From assembly GCF_010183535.1 (NCBI RefSeq), contig NC_071331.1, forward strand, positions 12,834,001 through 12,898,000: a DNA stretch of 64,000 nt, given 5' to 3'. This document shows positions 48,901 through 59,949 of this stretch, piece after piece (the first letter of the stretch is position 1; the number at the start of each line of letters is the position of its first letter). The notes under the pieces were generated by a model that worked only from the letters and a program-made list of their open reading frames with translations, made no database searches and was not told the origin of the DNA. A program made the translations under genes and the position numbers. This DNA is from Caenorhabditis remanei. Lineage: Eukaryota; Nematoda; Chromadorea; Rhabditida; Rhabditidae.

Positions 48901-51900
48901 AACCAACCGAATATGGTCGTGTTGATTCCCACGACGCCCCAGCTTCACCTGCTCCATCCGCCGAGTCTCCAATTCGACGAGAGTTTGACACTACTTCACC
49001 ATCAGCTACTCAAGAGTATTCTCAGCCAGAAGGAGGATTTGAGTCAGAACGACTATCGGAACCAACTCAATCTCCAGAACCACACGCCATCCATGAGAAG
49101 GATCGAGAGTATGATGAGCCCCACTTCGAGCAAACTCAACAGAGAACATCCCTCACTTATGAGGATTCTCCAGCTGCTCAATATTTCCACGAAGAGCCAG
49201 AACATCAAACTGAATCACCAGTTCCAACCGAAAAAGCTCCACTTCTCACTGAACAACATCAGTCGGAATCAGGAGATGAGAGTGAAGGAGAAGGATTCGG
49301 ACGCAAGGTTCTCGGATTCGCAAAGAAAGCAGGAATGGTTGCTGGAGGAGTTGTTGCTGCACCAGTTGCACTTGCTGCTGTTGGAGCAAAGGCTGCCTAT
49401 GATGCACTCAAGAAGGATGATGATGAAGACGATGAGCAAGAACAACATGCTCTTCTTGGAGACACTCAAGAACAATCTTCCTCTCAAGACCAACAAAAAA
49501 GAGAAGACGTTTTGGTCAGTCCAAAACGCCGAGCTTTAGTCAACCCCGTCTCAGATGATGATTCTCAATCTGAAATCGAAGCTGAATACACTGAACCAAC
49601 TGGATCTGACTCCGAACAAAGCCATCGTTACACGGAAACTATTCGAAAAACTACTGTGACTCGTGAATATCTTGATGACGACGAATCCCAACATTCGCGC
49701 GCTGATTCTGAACATCTACCAGTCGAATCTCCTTCTGAACAAGTTGTCGAGACTACTACAACAGTCATTCGTCACTATCATGATGAGCCGCAACCAGAAG
49801 TAGAAGGGGAAGAGAAGACACTTCCAGAAGAAGTAACAGTTCTTCGTGAAGTTTATGAAGCACCAGAAGGTGATGAACCAGAACATCATTACATCGAGAC
49901 AAAGACAACGACTATTATCACCAAAGAAGTTTATGAACCAGAAAAAGAGGATGCTCCAGCTTCTCCAATTGGATCAGAGAAAGATGCTTCTGAGAAAGAC
50001 TTCCCGAGCCGCGATACTCGTTTTGATGATGACGAACCTCATGCAGGAGACACTACCATTACAACAGTGACTCGTGAACTTTATGAAGAACCAGAAGGTG
50101 TTCGACCAGCGTCTGGATCAGAAGCTGATGATGAATCTCACGCTCCGAGATATTTGGAGACGACAACTACAACAACCGTCACCCGAGAATATGAAGTTTC
50201 CGATGAGGAAACAGAAGGAGAAGAGAGTCATCCAGCCGTTCAACAAAGAGAAGGATCTCCAGCTCCATCCGAAGAATCAGTCACTCATGTTGTTGAAAAA
50301 ACCACAACAACAACAGTAACAGAAGAACGGTTTGAGCAAGAAGAACCAAGTTCTCCAGTACCTTCTGAGGAAGATGCCCCTGAATACGTCAAAACAACAA
50401 CGACCACAACAACGGTTACTCATGAGCGCTTCGAGCCAGAGGATGAGCCAACTGGAGAACATGTTGTGGAATCTGAACAATATCCATCTGGATCTCCGGT
50501 TCCATCAGAAGAAGACGCCCATCGTATTATTGAGACAACGACCACCACAACTGTCACTCGTGAGCATTACGAGCCAGAAGAAGAACATGAGCCGCATCAT
50601 GTTGTTGAATCACAAGAACACTCTGCAGCAGGATCGCCAGTACTATCTGAAAAGTCTACTCCATCTGTGACAGCAGCTGAGCAATCATCTGTTCATGCCG
50701 AGCGCTCATCTCCAGTACCATCGGAAGAAGATATTCATGGTTACATGAAGACGACAACAACCACAACAACAGTCACTCATGAACACTTTGAACCAGAAGA
50801 CGAGCTAACTGGAGAACATGTTGTTGAGTCAGAAGAGTATTCACCAGCATCTCCAATTCCATCTGAACAAGAATCCAGTCGAATTATCGAAACAACAACA
50901 ACCGCAACTGTCACTCATGAACGTTATGAACCAGAAGAGGAGAGACACCTTGTTGAATCTCGAGATTATGACGCCGATTCTGGACGTAATGTATCAGAGT
51001 CGCCGGTCGCTTCGGAGAAGGAGTCACACTTCGTTGAAGAACACATTGAGCCCAGATTCGAGCAAACTCAACAGAGAACATCTGTGACTCAAGAGGATTC
51101 TCCAGTTGCTCAATACTTCCACGAAGAGCCAGAACATCAAACTGAATCACCAGTTCCAACCGAAAAAGCTCCACTTCTAACTGAACAACATCAACCAGAA
51201 TCAGGAGATGAGAGTGACGGAGAAGGATTCGGAAGCAAGGTTCTTGGATTCGCAAAGAAAGCAGGAATGGTTGCTGGAGGAGTTGTTGCTGCACCAGTTG
51301 CACTTGCTGCTGTTGGAGCAAAGGCTGCTTATGATGCACTCAAGAAAGATGATGATGAAGATGATGAGGAGGAAGAGAAACATGCTCTTCTTGGAGATTC
51401 GCGTGAACGCCGTGTTGATTCTGAAACTCAAGAGCCAGGAGCTACATTCTATGAGCCTGAAGAAGAGGACAAAGTTATCTCGGAAACTGCTGAAGCGTCA
51501 TCACCAAAGCAGGAAGAACCAAAGATCGTATTCCCAGTTGACTCACCAGCTGAACAATATGTGAGAGACAAGACTGTATTTGAATCGATGGTTCAAGCCG
51601 AAGGCCCATACATCATCGAGTCTGAAGACTATGAGCCATCCACTCAACAAGAGCAACGTGTCAGTTCACCAGTTCCTTCTGATTCTGATGATATTCAGAC
51701 AACACCTGAACAAGAACAACAAGTTGAAGACGAGGAAGCGCAAAGACATCAGGAAACTTCTGAGACCGATGCCCCATACATCATTGACTCAGAAGAGTAT
51801 GAGTTCAGTAACCGGGAAGAACAGAGAATCTCATCTCCAGTTCATTCGGATGAAGAAGAAAGAGATGCTGCTCGAAATGATGATGTGATTGAGACTGAAG

Positions 51901-54900
51901 CTTACGGAAATGACCAACAAGACGATGAAGTTGATCCAAGCATTGTCGAGTCAGAAGAATATCTTGGCTCAGGACAAGGATCTCCTAGACCATTTGAGGA
52001 TTCCACCACAACCACTGTTCTCAGTGTTCATCATGAACCACCAGCAATTCCAGAGCCAGAAGTTGACGAGGAAGAGTTGGGACAAGATCGATCAGTAATT
52101 GAATCAGGAGAGTATTCATCTGGATCTCCACTTCCACCAACAACAATTACAACTGTGGAACATGTCGACCCAGCAGAAGAACATGAATACACTCCAGAAT
52201 CTCCAACTACTGTTACTACAGTCAGAAGTGAACATTTCGAACAACATCAAGATCCATCAGTAGTTGAATCGGAAGAATACGTCAAATCCTCTCCAATTGG
52301 ACACGAACGTCCAGAGTCACCATCAGGATCTCCAACTCATCCCGATGACTATGACGATTCTCATGTCATTGAATCTCAAGAGTACAGTGGTTCACCAGTT
52401 CCATCTGAAGACTCTGTGAAGCATGTCGTTGAGAAGACCACAACGACTACAACGACTGAAGAGCACTTCGAACCAGAAGACTCATCTGAGGATATTCAAG
52501 ATTATGTGAGGACTACCACCACAACTACTACTGTCACACGTGAGCCCGAAGGAGAAGAGCATCTTGTCGAGTCTCACGAATATTCTGCATCTGGATCGCC
52601 AGTTCCATCTGAGAAGTCTGTTGGACACTTTATCGAAACCACCACTACAACTATTGTGACTCGAGAACATGTTGAACACGAAGATCATCCTTCATCTCAC
52701 ACCGGCACTGAACACTTCGAACAATCATCCGAACAATCTGAATCAAAGTCACCAGTACCACCGGAAGAAGATGTTCATGGTTACATGAAGACGACAACAA
52801 CCACAACTACCGTCACTCGTGAACATTTTGACTCAGAAGACGAGACAACTGGAGAACATGTTGTCGAATCAGAAGAGTATGCATCTGGATCGCCAATTCC
52901 ATCTGAACAAGAATCCAGTCGTGTTATTGAAACTATCACAACGACTACGACTACTCGCGAGCACTTTGAACCAGAAGAAGAACAAGATCCATATCACATT
53001 GTCGAGTCTCAAGAATATTTCTCTTCAGGATCTCCAGTTCCATCAGAAAGATCAGTCGGGCATGTCATTGGAACAACCAGTACGACAACTGTCACCCGTG
53101 AATATGTTGAACCAGAAGGACACGAGCATTCTATTTCTGGAAAACAGTCACCAGTTCATTCTGAAAAGTCAGTTGAACATGTTTCGGAGACCCGCTCAAC
53201 AACTGATGAATCTCACAGCCGCTTCGAACCAGAAGAAGAGAAGAGATCTTCGCCAGTTCCTTCAGAAGGAGAAGTACATGAATCCATGAAGACAACATCA
53301 GCCATTACTTCAGAGAGCCGTTATGAGCCTGAACACTTCCAGAAAGAAGAAGAAGGAGATGAGAGCGATGGAGAAGGATTCGGAAGCAAGGTTCTTGGAT
53401 TTGCAAAGAAAGCAGGAATGGTTGCTGGAGGAGTTGTTGCTGCACCAGTTGCACTTGCTGCTGTTGGAGCAAAGGCTGCTTATGATGCACTCAAGAAGGA
53501 TGATGATTATGAGGAACATGATCAGTTCCATGACCAAGAACATGTTCAATATGACTCGGCTGAACTTCACAAACAAATTCCATCGATTGAGACACACCAA
53601 GAAAAAGATGACTCCGAATCGGAAGGATCCTTTGTAGATCACGGAGAAGAGTCTCAACATCTGCCACTCCAATCAACTGAAGCTGCATTCAAACTTTCAT
53701 CAGAAGATGTAGCTGAACAAACTGCTGAAAAACTCGTATCTGAAGTATTCAGTCCACTCGACAGAACTTTGATTGAGTCAGAACAATACCGTGCTTCAAT
53801 TGAATCTCTTAATCGCCGTTCACCTGTTGAACCAAAGAGAAGTGTTGAAGACTTGGCATCGGAAGCTCTCCAAAATGTAACTAAGATCAGCTTTGGACAT
53901 GCAGATGATTCAGATGACAAACACGAGGACCACGATGAAGAATGGAAAGTCTATGACCGTCACGGAGAAATTCTTGAAGAGTTCTCGACCCAGCTGACAG
54001 ATGACGTTATTCAAGAAGCAGAAGGAGATGCTACAACCCAGATTATGATGACTCAAGCAGAGTATTCTCCAAGAAGATCCAAGTTCTTGAAGCAAGAGAG
54101 TTGCCAAGAAATCTCGAATGAACCAGAAGTTGATTACTATTCAGATCTACAAGAAAAACTCAACATATTGGCTGGAGAGAAGAACAATCTGCATGCTCTC
54201 GTTGAGGAAGAACCGTCTTCTAGTGCTTCAGATCAACTTGATGTGATTCATGAATCTGATCAAGAAGCGCACTTGGAGCAAGAGCATGAAGAAGAAGCTG
54301 CTGCTCAAAAAGAACAAGAAGAGAAAGAAGAAGCAGCAGAGTACACAGCAACTCATCTAGTAGATGAAGTACTTCAACAAGTTGTCCATGAAATCAGAGA
54401 AGAGGAGGATGATCAGAAGACAATGACTTCTGATGCCTACTTGACAGCTACAGAGAAAGATGATCAAGAGTACGACACTTGTGTAACATCTCAGGACGAC
54501 ACGTATGAATCCGCCCAAGGCTGGACTTCTCAAGATTCAGAATACACCACTGCCACAAGCCAAGCGCCAAGCCGTCTCAGCGACTCCGACGGGGAGCACA
54601 CGGCGCGTGATCGCGATCAAGAACGCCAAGAGACGTCGACTCCACAAGCGATTCTTTCGCCTGTGGATTCTGACCGTCAATTTACAGTTCAACAAGACTT
54701 TGATATGCCTGTTATCCGCGCATTTGATCCAGATGATTTCATGCAGACAACAGCTAGATCCACACCAGATGTTGCTCTTCAGGTAACAATCGAGGAGGAA
54801 GATGAGAGTGATGACAAGCTGCCAATCAGTCCAAGTGGGATTCTACTCCCACCACAACATGATCCAGGACGTCCAATTTCTCCAGTTCCACCAAGAAAAT

Positions 54901-56662
54901 CCGACGGAACAATGAAAAAAGAAGGTGATCATTTCGTCTTTGTCAGAGAAGAAGATGTCACTGAACCAACACCACCACCACAACTTTCTGAGCAAACTGC
55001 AGCAGATGAAGCTAGAAAACAATCAGAAGATACCCAAATCACAACCGAAACTGTGCCGCAAGAAGGAGAAGAAACGGAGATGAGACGACAGGAGACCGAA
55101 CGCATCCATAGTTTAGCCATGGAGGCGTCGTCCGATCTCGGAAATAGCGAGTCTTCACGTTACTCGCGACAGCTATCGGACCTGTCGTCGTCGGCGGAAA
55201 GTCATGCGGACACTGTGATTCGTGTTGAAAGTGAGAGAAGTGGATCGAGTGATTCACTGGAAGTTGTGAGTGTTATCAGTGCAGGAAAGGACGCAAGAAC
55301 GTCGGAGAAATCATTGACACCTGAAGATCCGGAAAAGCCATTGGACGTTGAGCAGAAACCAGAAGGAGAAGAGAAAGAAGATCAAGAAGCAGAAGATCTT
55401 GGATTCGAAGTATACGATGCTGATACAGAAGAACAACAACAGCAGGCACTTGAAGAACTTGAAACTGTTGAAGAAGAACCAGAAGATTCGGATTCATTGA
55501 ACGAAGGAGGAAACCATTCATCTGGACATTCATCCGTTGGAGTACCAGCTGACACTCTTGCTATGATTGGAAAATATCGTCATCAATCCAGTGACAACCT
55601 CTCTTTGACCTCTCTTCAAGAGTTTGAACGACTTGAAAGAGAAGTCGGAGCACGTGGAGATGGATCATTGACAAGATCAGAAATTGAATTGCTTGTTGCC
55701 GGAAGATTGAACAAGTCCGGAGAAGGATCAGTAAGTTCCCTCGCTGAATTCGAACGTCTTGAGAAGGAAATGACTGAGAATCAATCACCACCAGAAGACG
55801 TCATGATGTTGTCTGATATCCGTGAGGAATCAGAAGCAGAAGACATGAGTATCCGTGACGATGATGAAGAAGATGTCGTTGGAAGTGACACTGAAATGAA
55901 GAGTCGACCGGTCCAAGAAGAAGATCTCCGTGGAGTCACTCCAGTTGCTCCATCACCAACCGACTCACTTGAACATGCTATTGATCCCGTTCAAATGCAA
56001 TATCTTGAGACCAGCACCGATTCTTTGGAACCAACATTCCAAGAAATCGAAGTAGAACAAAGGCCAGACAGTGTTGAAGATACATCTCTCACTGAGTATG
56101 AAATGGTTCCACGTATTATGGAGGCAAGCACGACCGACTCGTTAGATGGAACCGCAACTATCGAGAAGGTAATTTCACTTATTTCAGACCAATCTGAATC
56201 TAAAAATATCAAATTTCAGGACTCTCTGTTGGAAGGCGCCAGTCAAGGAATCGAATCAACTCAATCAACACATGGTCTCCTGTCTGGAGACACAATGGGA
56301 ACATTGGTTACAGATGATGATAGAGATTCATTGGATGGTGAAGTGTCAAGCATGCTTCAATCATATCCGACCACTCTTACCACTTTCCAAACTACAGTTG
56401 TCGGACCAGATGGCTCTCTTCAGACCATTTCAAGACGTGTTGAGACAAGAGTAAGTGATGAAATAGAAGGTTTCAGATTTTATTCTTTTATTTTTAGGTA
56501 ACCGATCCATTGGTCTCACATGTCACATTCACTGGAACAGAAAGCCAAGAACGTCTCGATCAACTACCGGATGATGAGCAATTCGAAACTGTGGATACTG
56601 AAGGAAATGTGACAAGAACTACTTTCCATCGGGAACACGACCAGCCTCATTCACAATTCTAA
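27901..56662 (+). CDS. unc-44: giant ankyrin UNC-44, ankyrin spine plus STEP-repeat tail
   Basis: Links membrane proteins to the spectrin cytoskeleton and is required for axon guidance in C. elegans. Exons: 27901-28188, 28391-28744, 28794-28933, 29365-30182, 30236-30990, 31208-31498, 32260-32612, 32779-32802, 33065-33082, 33218-33350, 33440-35282, 35367-35544, 35591-35772, 35897-35971, 37348-37497, 38015-38041, 39046-56168, 56220-56450, 56498-56662. Every junction agrees in phase, and the longest chain encodes 7,715 residues. Order: about 23-24 ankyrin repeats (residues about 36-808, TPLHIAA-type motifs), linker, two ZU5 domains and UPA (from about 1015), death domain (about 1500-1585), Ser/Thr/Glu-rich tail, STEP repeats with eight hydrophobic segments (about 1880-7580), and a conserved C-terminus ending DQPHSQF. 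The ATG-ATG start follows a TTTTTTCAG acceptor (27881), consistent with trans-splicing or an upstream 5' UTR exon. Real isoforms surely use subsets of these exons. Confidence 0.93.
32259..32673 (+). other. unc-44: unc-44 exon with possible read-through end
   Basis: The coding exon 32260-32612 joins the ankyrin repeats to the spectrin-binding part. If its GTTAGT donor is not used, the frame runs on to a stop at 32671-32673, ending GLVGA. That would give an ankyrin-repeat-only product without ZU5 or death domains. No obvious AATAAA follows closely, so this end is only a possibility. Confidence 0.3.
32746..32753 (-). promoter_or_regulatory. Ruby-motif core CTGTTTCA, - strand, in unc-44 intron
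   Basis: The + strand reads TGAAACAG inside an A/T-rich intron, so any 21U-RNA would be antisense to unc-44. Confidence 0.4.
32779..32802 (+). other. unc-44: 24-nt micro-exon of unc-44
   Basis: The acceptor GTTACAG and donor CC|GTAAGTT enclose 24 nt encoding about SHLRYIDS. Length is a multiple of three and both ends are phase 2, so inclusion or skipping leaves the frame unchanged. It sits at the hinge between the ankyrin repeats and ZU5. Confidence 0.6.
33065..33082 (+). other. unc-44: 18-nt micro-exon of unc-44
   Basis: The acceptor ATTTTGCAG and donor AAC|GTAAGTTT enclose 18 nt encoding about KLQHRT at phase 2. It also preserves frame if skipped. The first three bases read TAA, but not in the used frame. 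Confidence 0.65.
33411..33418 (-). promoter_or_regulatory. Ruby-motif core CTGTTTCA, - strand, in unc-44 intron
   Basis: Exact reverse complement (TGAAACAG) in the short intron 33351-33439, antisense to unc-44 and close to the acceptor. Confidence 0.35.
35897..36192 (+). terminator. unc-44: alternative 3' end of unc-44 (short isoform)
   Basis: If the weak donor at 35972 (GTAGAG) is not used, the frame of exon 35897-35971 stops at TGA 35980-35982. A consensus AATAAA lies at 36187-36192, about 205 bp downstream. This would make a conventional ankyrin ending shortly after the death domain, without the STEP tail. Confidence 0.55.
36446..37223 (+). CDS. unc-44: alternative first exon of unc-44, ankyrin-less N-terminus
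   Basis: A 778-bp open exon starts with ATG at 36446 ([20 protein letters not shown]) and ends at a GTACGT donor (37224) in phase 1. It joins exon 37348 in frame, which also accepts exon 35971 in the same phase, so the two are alternative upstream partners. No ankyrin, ZU5 or death domain is present. The product has an acidic middle, a helical [13 protein letters not shown] segment, and a [12 protein letters not shown] patch like the STEP repeats. With the giant exon it would encode about 6,157 residues. No strong acceptor lies immediately upstream, and the 35983-36445 interval could hold an internal promoter and 5' UTR. I recognise no known family in this exon. Confidence 0.65.
37498..38014. 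other. unc-44: unc-44 intron, no feature seen
   Basis: A 517-bp intron between small tail exons. It contains a G/C-richer patch around 37615-37820 whose open frames on the - strand are not supported by splice sites or known motifs. Confidence 0.5.
38015..38256 (+). terminator. unc-44: 27-nt exon with alternative stop and poly(A) signals
   Basis: Exon 38015-38041 encodes about GEGEEPSAP and splices to the giant exon. Without splicing at 38042 the frame stops at TAA 38047-38049. AATAAA signals follow at 38200-38205 and 38251-38256. This gives a second plausible short-tail end of the gene. Confidence 0.5.
38439..38446 (-). promoter_or_regulatory. Ruby-motif core CTGTTTCA, - strand, in unc-44 intron
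   Basis: Exact reverse complement (TGAAACAG) in the roughly 1-kb intron upstream of the giant exon. Confidence 0.4.
43344..45304 (+). repeat. unc-44: tandem duplication copy 1 (period 1,896 bp)
   Basis: Bases 43344-45304 appear identical to 45240-47200 at a lag of 1,896 bp (632 codons). Bounding differences are at 43343/45239 (A versus T) and 45305/47201 (G versus A). Each copy holds one full STEP block and one hydrophobic segment. The duplication keeps the reading frame. Confidence 0.9.
45240..47200 (+). repeat. unc-44: tandem duplication copy 2 (period 1,896 bp)
   Basis: Second copy of the unit beginning at 43344, overlapping the first by the 65-bp excess of identity over the period. Neighbouring STEP blocks differ at many positions, so this pair is a much younger event than the rest of the array. 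Confidence 0.9.
56169..56219 (+). other. unc-44: 51-nt in-frame intron (or retained segment) of unc-44
   Basis: GTAATT...TTTCAG boundaries enclose 51 nt, a multiple of three without a stop. Retention would add 17 residues ([17 protein letters not shown]). Both spliced and unspliced forms are translatable, an exitron-like arrangement near the conserved C-terminus. Confidence 0.6.
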
Positions 56663-56663
56663 G

Positions 56664-57609
56664 GTATGAATATGTATCACGAAGGAAGAGTAACAGTAGA
56701 AAACACTTTTTTTCTGAACTTTCTGCAACAAAACAATTAAATTTAATTTTCAGCCTCTATCAACAGTCGCCATCACTCCAAATCTCTCAAATCAAGTTAC
56801 AACTTCACAAATTTATCTCTTCTCATTTATTTTATTTTAATATTAATACCCGCTTCTCAATCCCAAATTATTCCACAAAACAATTGTTCTCTTTGTTAAA
56901 AAACATTCCATATTTCACCAACCATTTACCAGTTTCCCCCCAACTAGTCCAGTGATCCGAGCTTACAGTATTTTATTTGTCATGAGCCTTTTAATTTATT
57001 ATTTTCTTTTCTATATTCTGCTGAAAAAAAAACTCTTCAGAAATACGATTCTCCGCCCCAGAGAACCCGTATTCTTGAAGTGAAAAACGATGACTTTCAA
57101 GAAGCCCCATCTTGCATTTCATCACAAAAAATTTATATTGAAATAGACATTTCAAAGAATTGCCCCAATTCTTACAACTGTCTATTTCTCTTAACTCTCT
57201 CACTTCAGCTTTATCTTTAACTTTTCATGTTTTAAGCTTCCCAATGCATAACGAGCCTCCGCAATGTTTCCTTCTGATTGTTTCTCAAGATGCTCGCCCC
57301 AAACAACTTTTGAAATAATCCAGAAAATTTGGCTTTTCCCTTTTCTCCCAGTAGTTTTCTCCTTTTTCTGATCATTTGTTGTATTTCGTTTATAGTTTTT
57401 ACGCGGTTTTTCATCATAACTTTTTCATAAGAATCGTCATTTTATTAGAGCTCTAAACTTCTTCTTTACAAAAAACTAGTCAAACTCAATGCGCTCCCCA
57501 TTTCCACTTTTTCATGTTTTTTTCTTTTGATTTTTGATTCATTTTTATAGTAAGTTGCTAATAAAGCTTTGCTTAATTAATTATCTCAATGCATATTTCA
57601 TGAAATAAA
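56664..57609 (+). terminator. unc-44: unc-44 3' UTR with intron and poly(A) signals
   Basis: The stop TAA (56660-56662) is followed one base later by a GTATGA donor, and a TTTTCAG acceptor ends at 56754, suggesting a 91-bp intron in the 3' UTR. Candidate AATAAA signals are at 57560-57565 and 57604-57609. The interval is A/T- and pyrimidine-rich with no other gene seen. Confidence 0.5.
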
Positions 57610-57768
57610 AAAAGGAGTCAAGAAAACTCCAAACAGAGTTAAAGGAGTTGATCCCGTGAAACGAAAGCTATCAGTATCGAAAAGAAGAATTAGATGTGAG
57701 AGTGTTGCACAAACTTTTTATTCCGAAGAAAGAACTGCCACGTTGGCAAATATATTGACGTCAGCTCC

Positions 57769-57968
57769 AGGGCTGGGCAAATTATTTGAATTATTGTTTG
57801 AATGTTTGATAACTTTGATGAAAGTTGACCAATCTGTTCAAAATTTTCTGTAAAAAATTTTCTGGTTGTTTTTAATTACCAATTCTTACATTAGGTGACT
57901 CAATTCAGTGAACAAGGTTGTGCGGTCACGGTGAACCGAAAACTGGGTCAAATAATTTGTCCAGCCCT
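57769..57968. mobile_element. about 200-bp element with imperfect terminal inverted repeats
   Basis: The left end AGGGCTGGGCAAATTATTT and right end AAATAATTTGTCCAGCCCT (57950-57968) are inverted copies with one mismatch. It is too short to encode protein, so a MITE-like element. A phrase ATATTGACGTCAG(C/T)TCC occurs just outside both ends (about 57752 and 57992), which could be a flanking duplication or part of a larger nested element. Confidence 0.7.
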
Positions 57969-58050
57969 TGTCAGTTCCCCTCAAATCAAATATATATTGA
58001 CGTCAGTTCCCTTCAAAAATGGGGGAAGGGGAGTTCAGAAATCTTTTCTC

Positions 58051-58431
58051 ACTAGGGAAGGTCCTCGACTCGGTCTGGAGATAAGGGACGTGACCTATAT
58101 CGTTGGAAAGCTGAGAAAACGCTGATTCCAAATATATATTCAGTTTTTGCCCTCGAGGCCTGATATTCGAGAAAAACAAGGTCAAAGTTAGAAAAAATGA
58201 CAAACTATTGCCTTTTTAACACGCGAAAATCGCAAAAAAATTTCAAAAAAATTTTCCCGTGTTAAAAAGGCAATAGTTTGTCATTTTTTCTAACTTTGAC
58301 CTTTTTTTTTCTCGAATATCAGGCCTCGAGAGCAAAAACTGAATATATATTTGGAATCAGCGTTTTCTCAGCTTTCCAACGATATAGGTGGCGTCCCTTA
58401 TCTCCAGACCGAGTCGAGGACCTTCCCTAGT
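58051..58431. mobile_element. 381-bp palindromic foldback element
   Basis: Arms 58051-58223 and 58258-58431 are nearly perfect reverse complements (outer end ACTAGGGAAGGTCC, inner end TTTTTAACACG) around a 34-bp A-rich loop. The few differences include GGGACGTGACC versus GGTGGCGTCCC. There is no coding capacity. As RNA the arms would form a duplex of about 170 bp. Confidence 0.9.
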
Positions 58432-59928
58432 CAGTCAGTCGAAGCAGTCAGGTACACAGTTCTCTAGGGACAGGGCGTAAGGGTACTAAGGTACTAAGGG
58501 CAAAACCTACGTCTGAAGGACCTGAGCACTGCAGAGTGTGATCTTCTGTTTCGTTGCATCTATATAAATCGTAAATCTTTCTTAAACTGTCGATAGACTC
58601 ATATTTTTGAACTAGTATCCATCACTTATTTGCGCTGCAAATAAGACAATTTTGATCCGGAACAAGGAGAAAAGAATGAAATCATCTTGCTGCTGAGTTC
58701 CAAAACTAACCATTCGCTGTTCCACTTGGAATAGGATTCTCATGTATTTTTTATTGAGAGGATGAGGTGGAACTAAAATATTGAATACTATCTTCACTTG
58801 TTAAATCTCCAAAACTCACTGTTTGGGTTTTCCGTTAAAATCAATTACTAGTAATTCTAGTCGAGGTATTGAATTGAAATGTGGAACTGACGCGTGTTAC
58901 CGTTTTTTATATTAATTTCTGATCAAGACGTCCTGGTTTACTTTCTTAGGTCACGTGTTACGTTATTTTCTGTTTCTCCGAAACGATTACATGTACTTTC
59001 TATTTTTCAAATTAAAAAAAAAATTCTTGAGTCGTTTATTAAATATAGAAAGCTATGTTTCTGATCATGCGAACAAATATAAAATATTTTTTCTTGTTAA
59101 TTCTACTTATCAATAAGTTAATACAACTTTCTTACAGTCAACTTTTAAGAAACAGCTAGTCATATGGCAGATCTCAACTTAAAAATTTCTTGTTTAACCC
59201 GCGGTAAGCAAGTTCTTATGAGGGTGCCGCTATTCAAAACCGACAAAAATTACTTCTCTCGAACGGAAAATTGGAAAATAGAACAAGAAATCCAATTTCT
59301 GGAGTAACGGCAATTATTTTACAGTTCTTCAACAAATTTTTTTAGAAAAAATTTCCCAAAAATTTTCAGTTGTTTTCAATAATGTAACAATTTAGGTACG
59401 ATGCAATCAAAAATGTGTGAAAAGTTGAAAATGAATGTCTGTATTATGTGGAAAAATTTTCAGCTTTGTATTACATGTTTGAAAAAATTAATTTTTTACA
59501 CGTTCGAGCACCTACCGTACTATAGTACCCGCAAAGTGGGAACCAATATTGTGCATATGGGTTACGCAAGACTCAATGTCCATGTTCATACTAAAATATA
59601 GTCACACGTTGCTCGAGTCTTGCAGTGAACGCATCATATGTATTGCTCACTCTTACCGTGCATGGCACAAACCTTAAAATCGGTTTTTGGTTTTGTTTCA
59701 CTATCGTCAGTTTTCTTCCTCGCTCCAATTGGCGCGATTACCCGGGTAATGTACATAAAGAAAAGCACCCATGATACCCAAGTGGGTGCTGTTATCACTT
59801 GCATTCTGAAAATGGATAGAAATCACTTTTGATGCTCTTGAACTCATATTTTTTCATTTACATTCTTTTTCAATGTTTCTTTTTTTCTCTTTTTTTTCAA
59901 AAGTGCTTCACTTGATTACTCAATTTCA
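58432..59928. other. intergenic, no gene seen
   Basis: A/T-rich sequence. A short series of CAGTC repeats follows the foldback element (58432-58450). A perfect 8-bp hairpin lies at 59764-59771/59783-59790 (AGCACCCA/TGGGTGCT). Open frames are short and unrecognised. Confidence 0.5.
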
Positions 59929-59949
59929 ATGGATTATTTCTCAGTAATT

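Larger units (their letters stand above)
39046..56168 (+). other. unc-44: 17,123-bp giant exon of unc-44 (STEP-repeat tail)
   Basis: One uninterrupted coding exon of 5,707 codons, from the CATTTCAG acceptor (39038-39045) to the GTAATT donor (56169). It encodes repeated Ser/Thr/Glu/Pro blocks, typically [20 protein letters not shown] separated by [13 protein letters not shown] spacers. The blocks are punctuated by a nearly invariant 34-residue segment [19 protein letters not shown] that starts at 40002, 42027, 43806, 45702, 47598, 49320, 51252 and 53403. The segments are hydrophobic, rich in Gly/Ala/Val, and each is followed by an acidic run. The last about 2.6 kb is non-repetitive, acidic and Ser-rich. 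Other reading frames also stay open for long stretches because the codon repeats lack stops. Those are shadows, not genes. Confidence 0.93.

Noticed and set aside
40000..54000. Dozens of long open frames antisense to and out of frame with the giant unc-44 exon
   Set aside because: They are shadows of codon-repeat sequence (ACA/GAA/CCA-rich) lacking stops; they repeat at exactly the same 1,896-bp lag as the coding strand.
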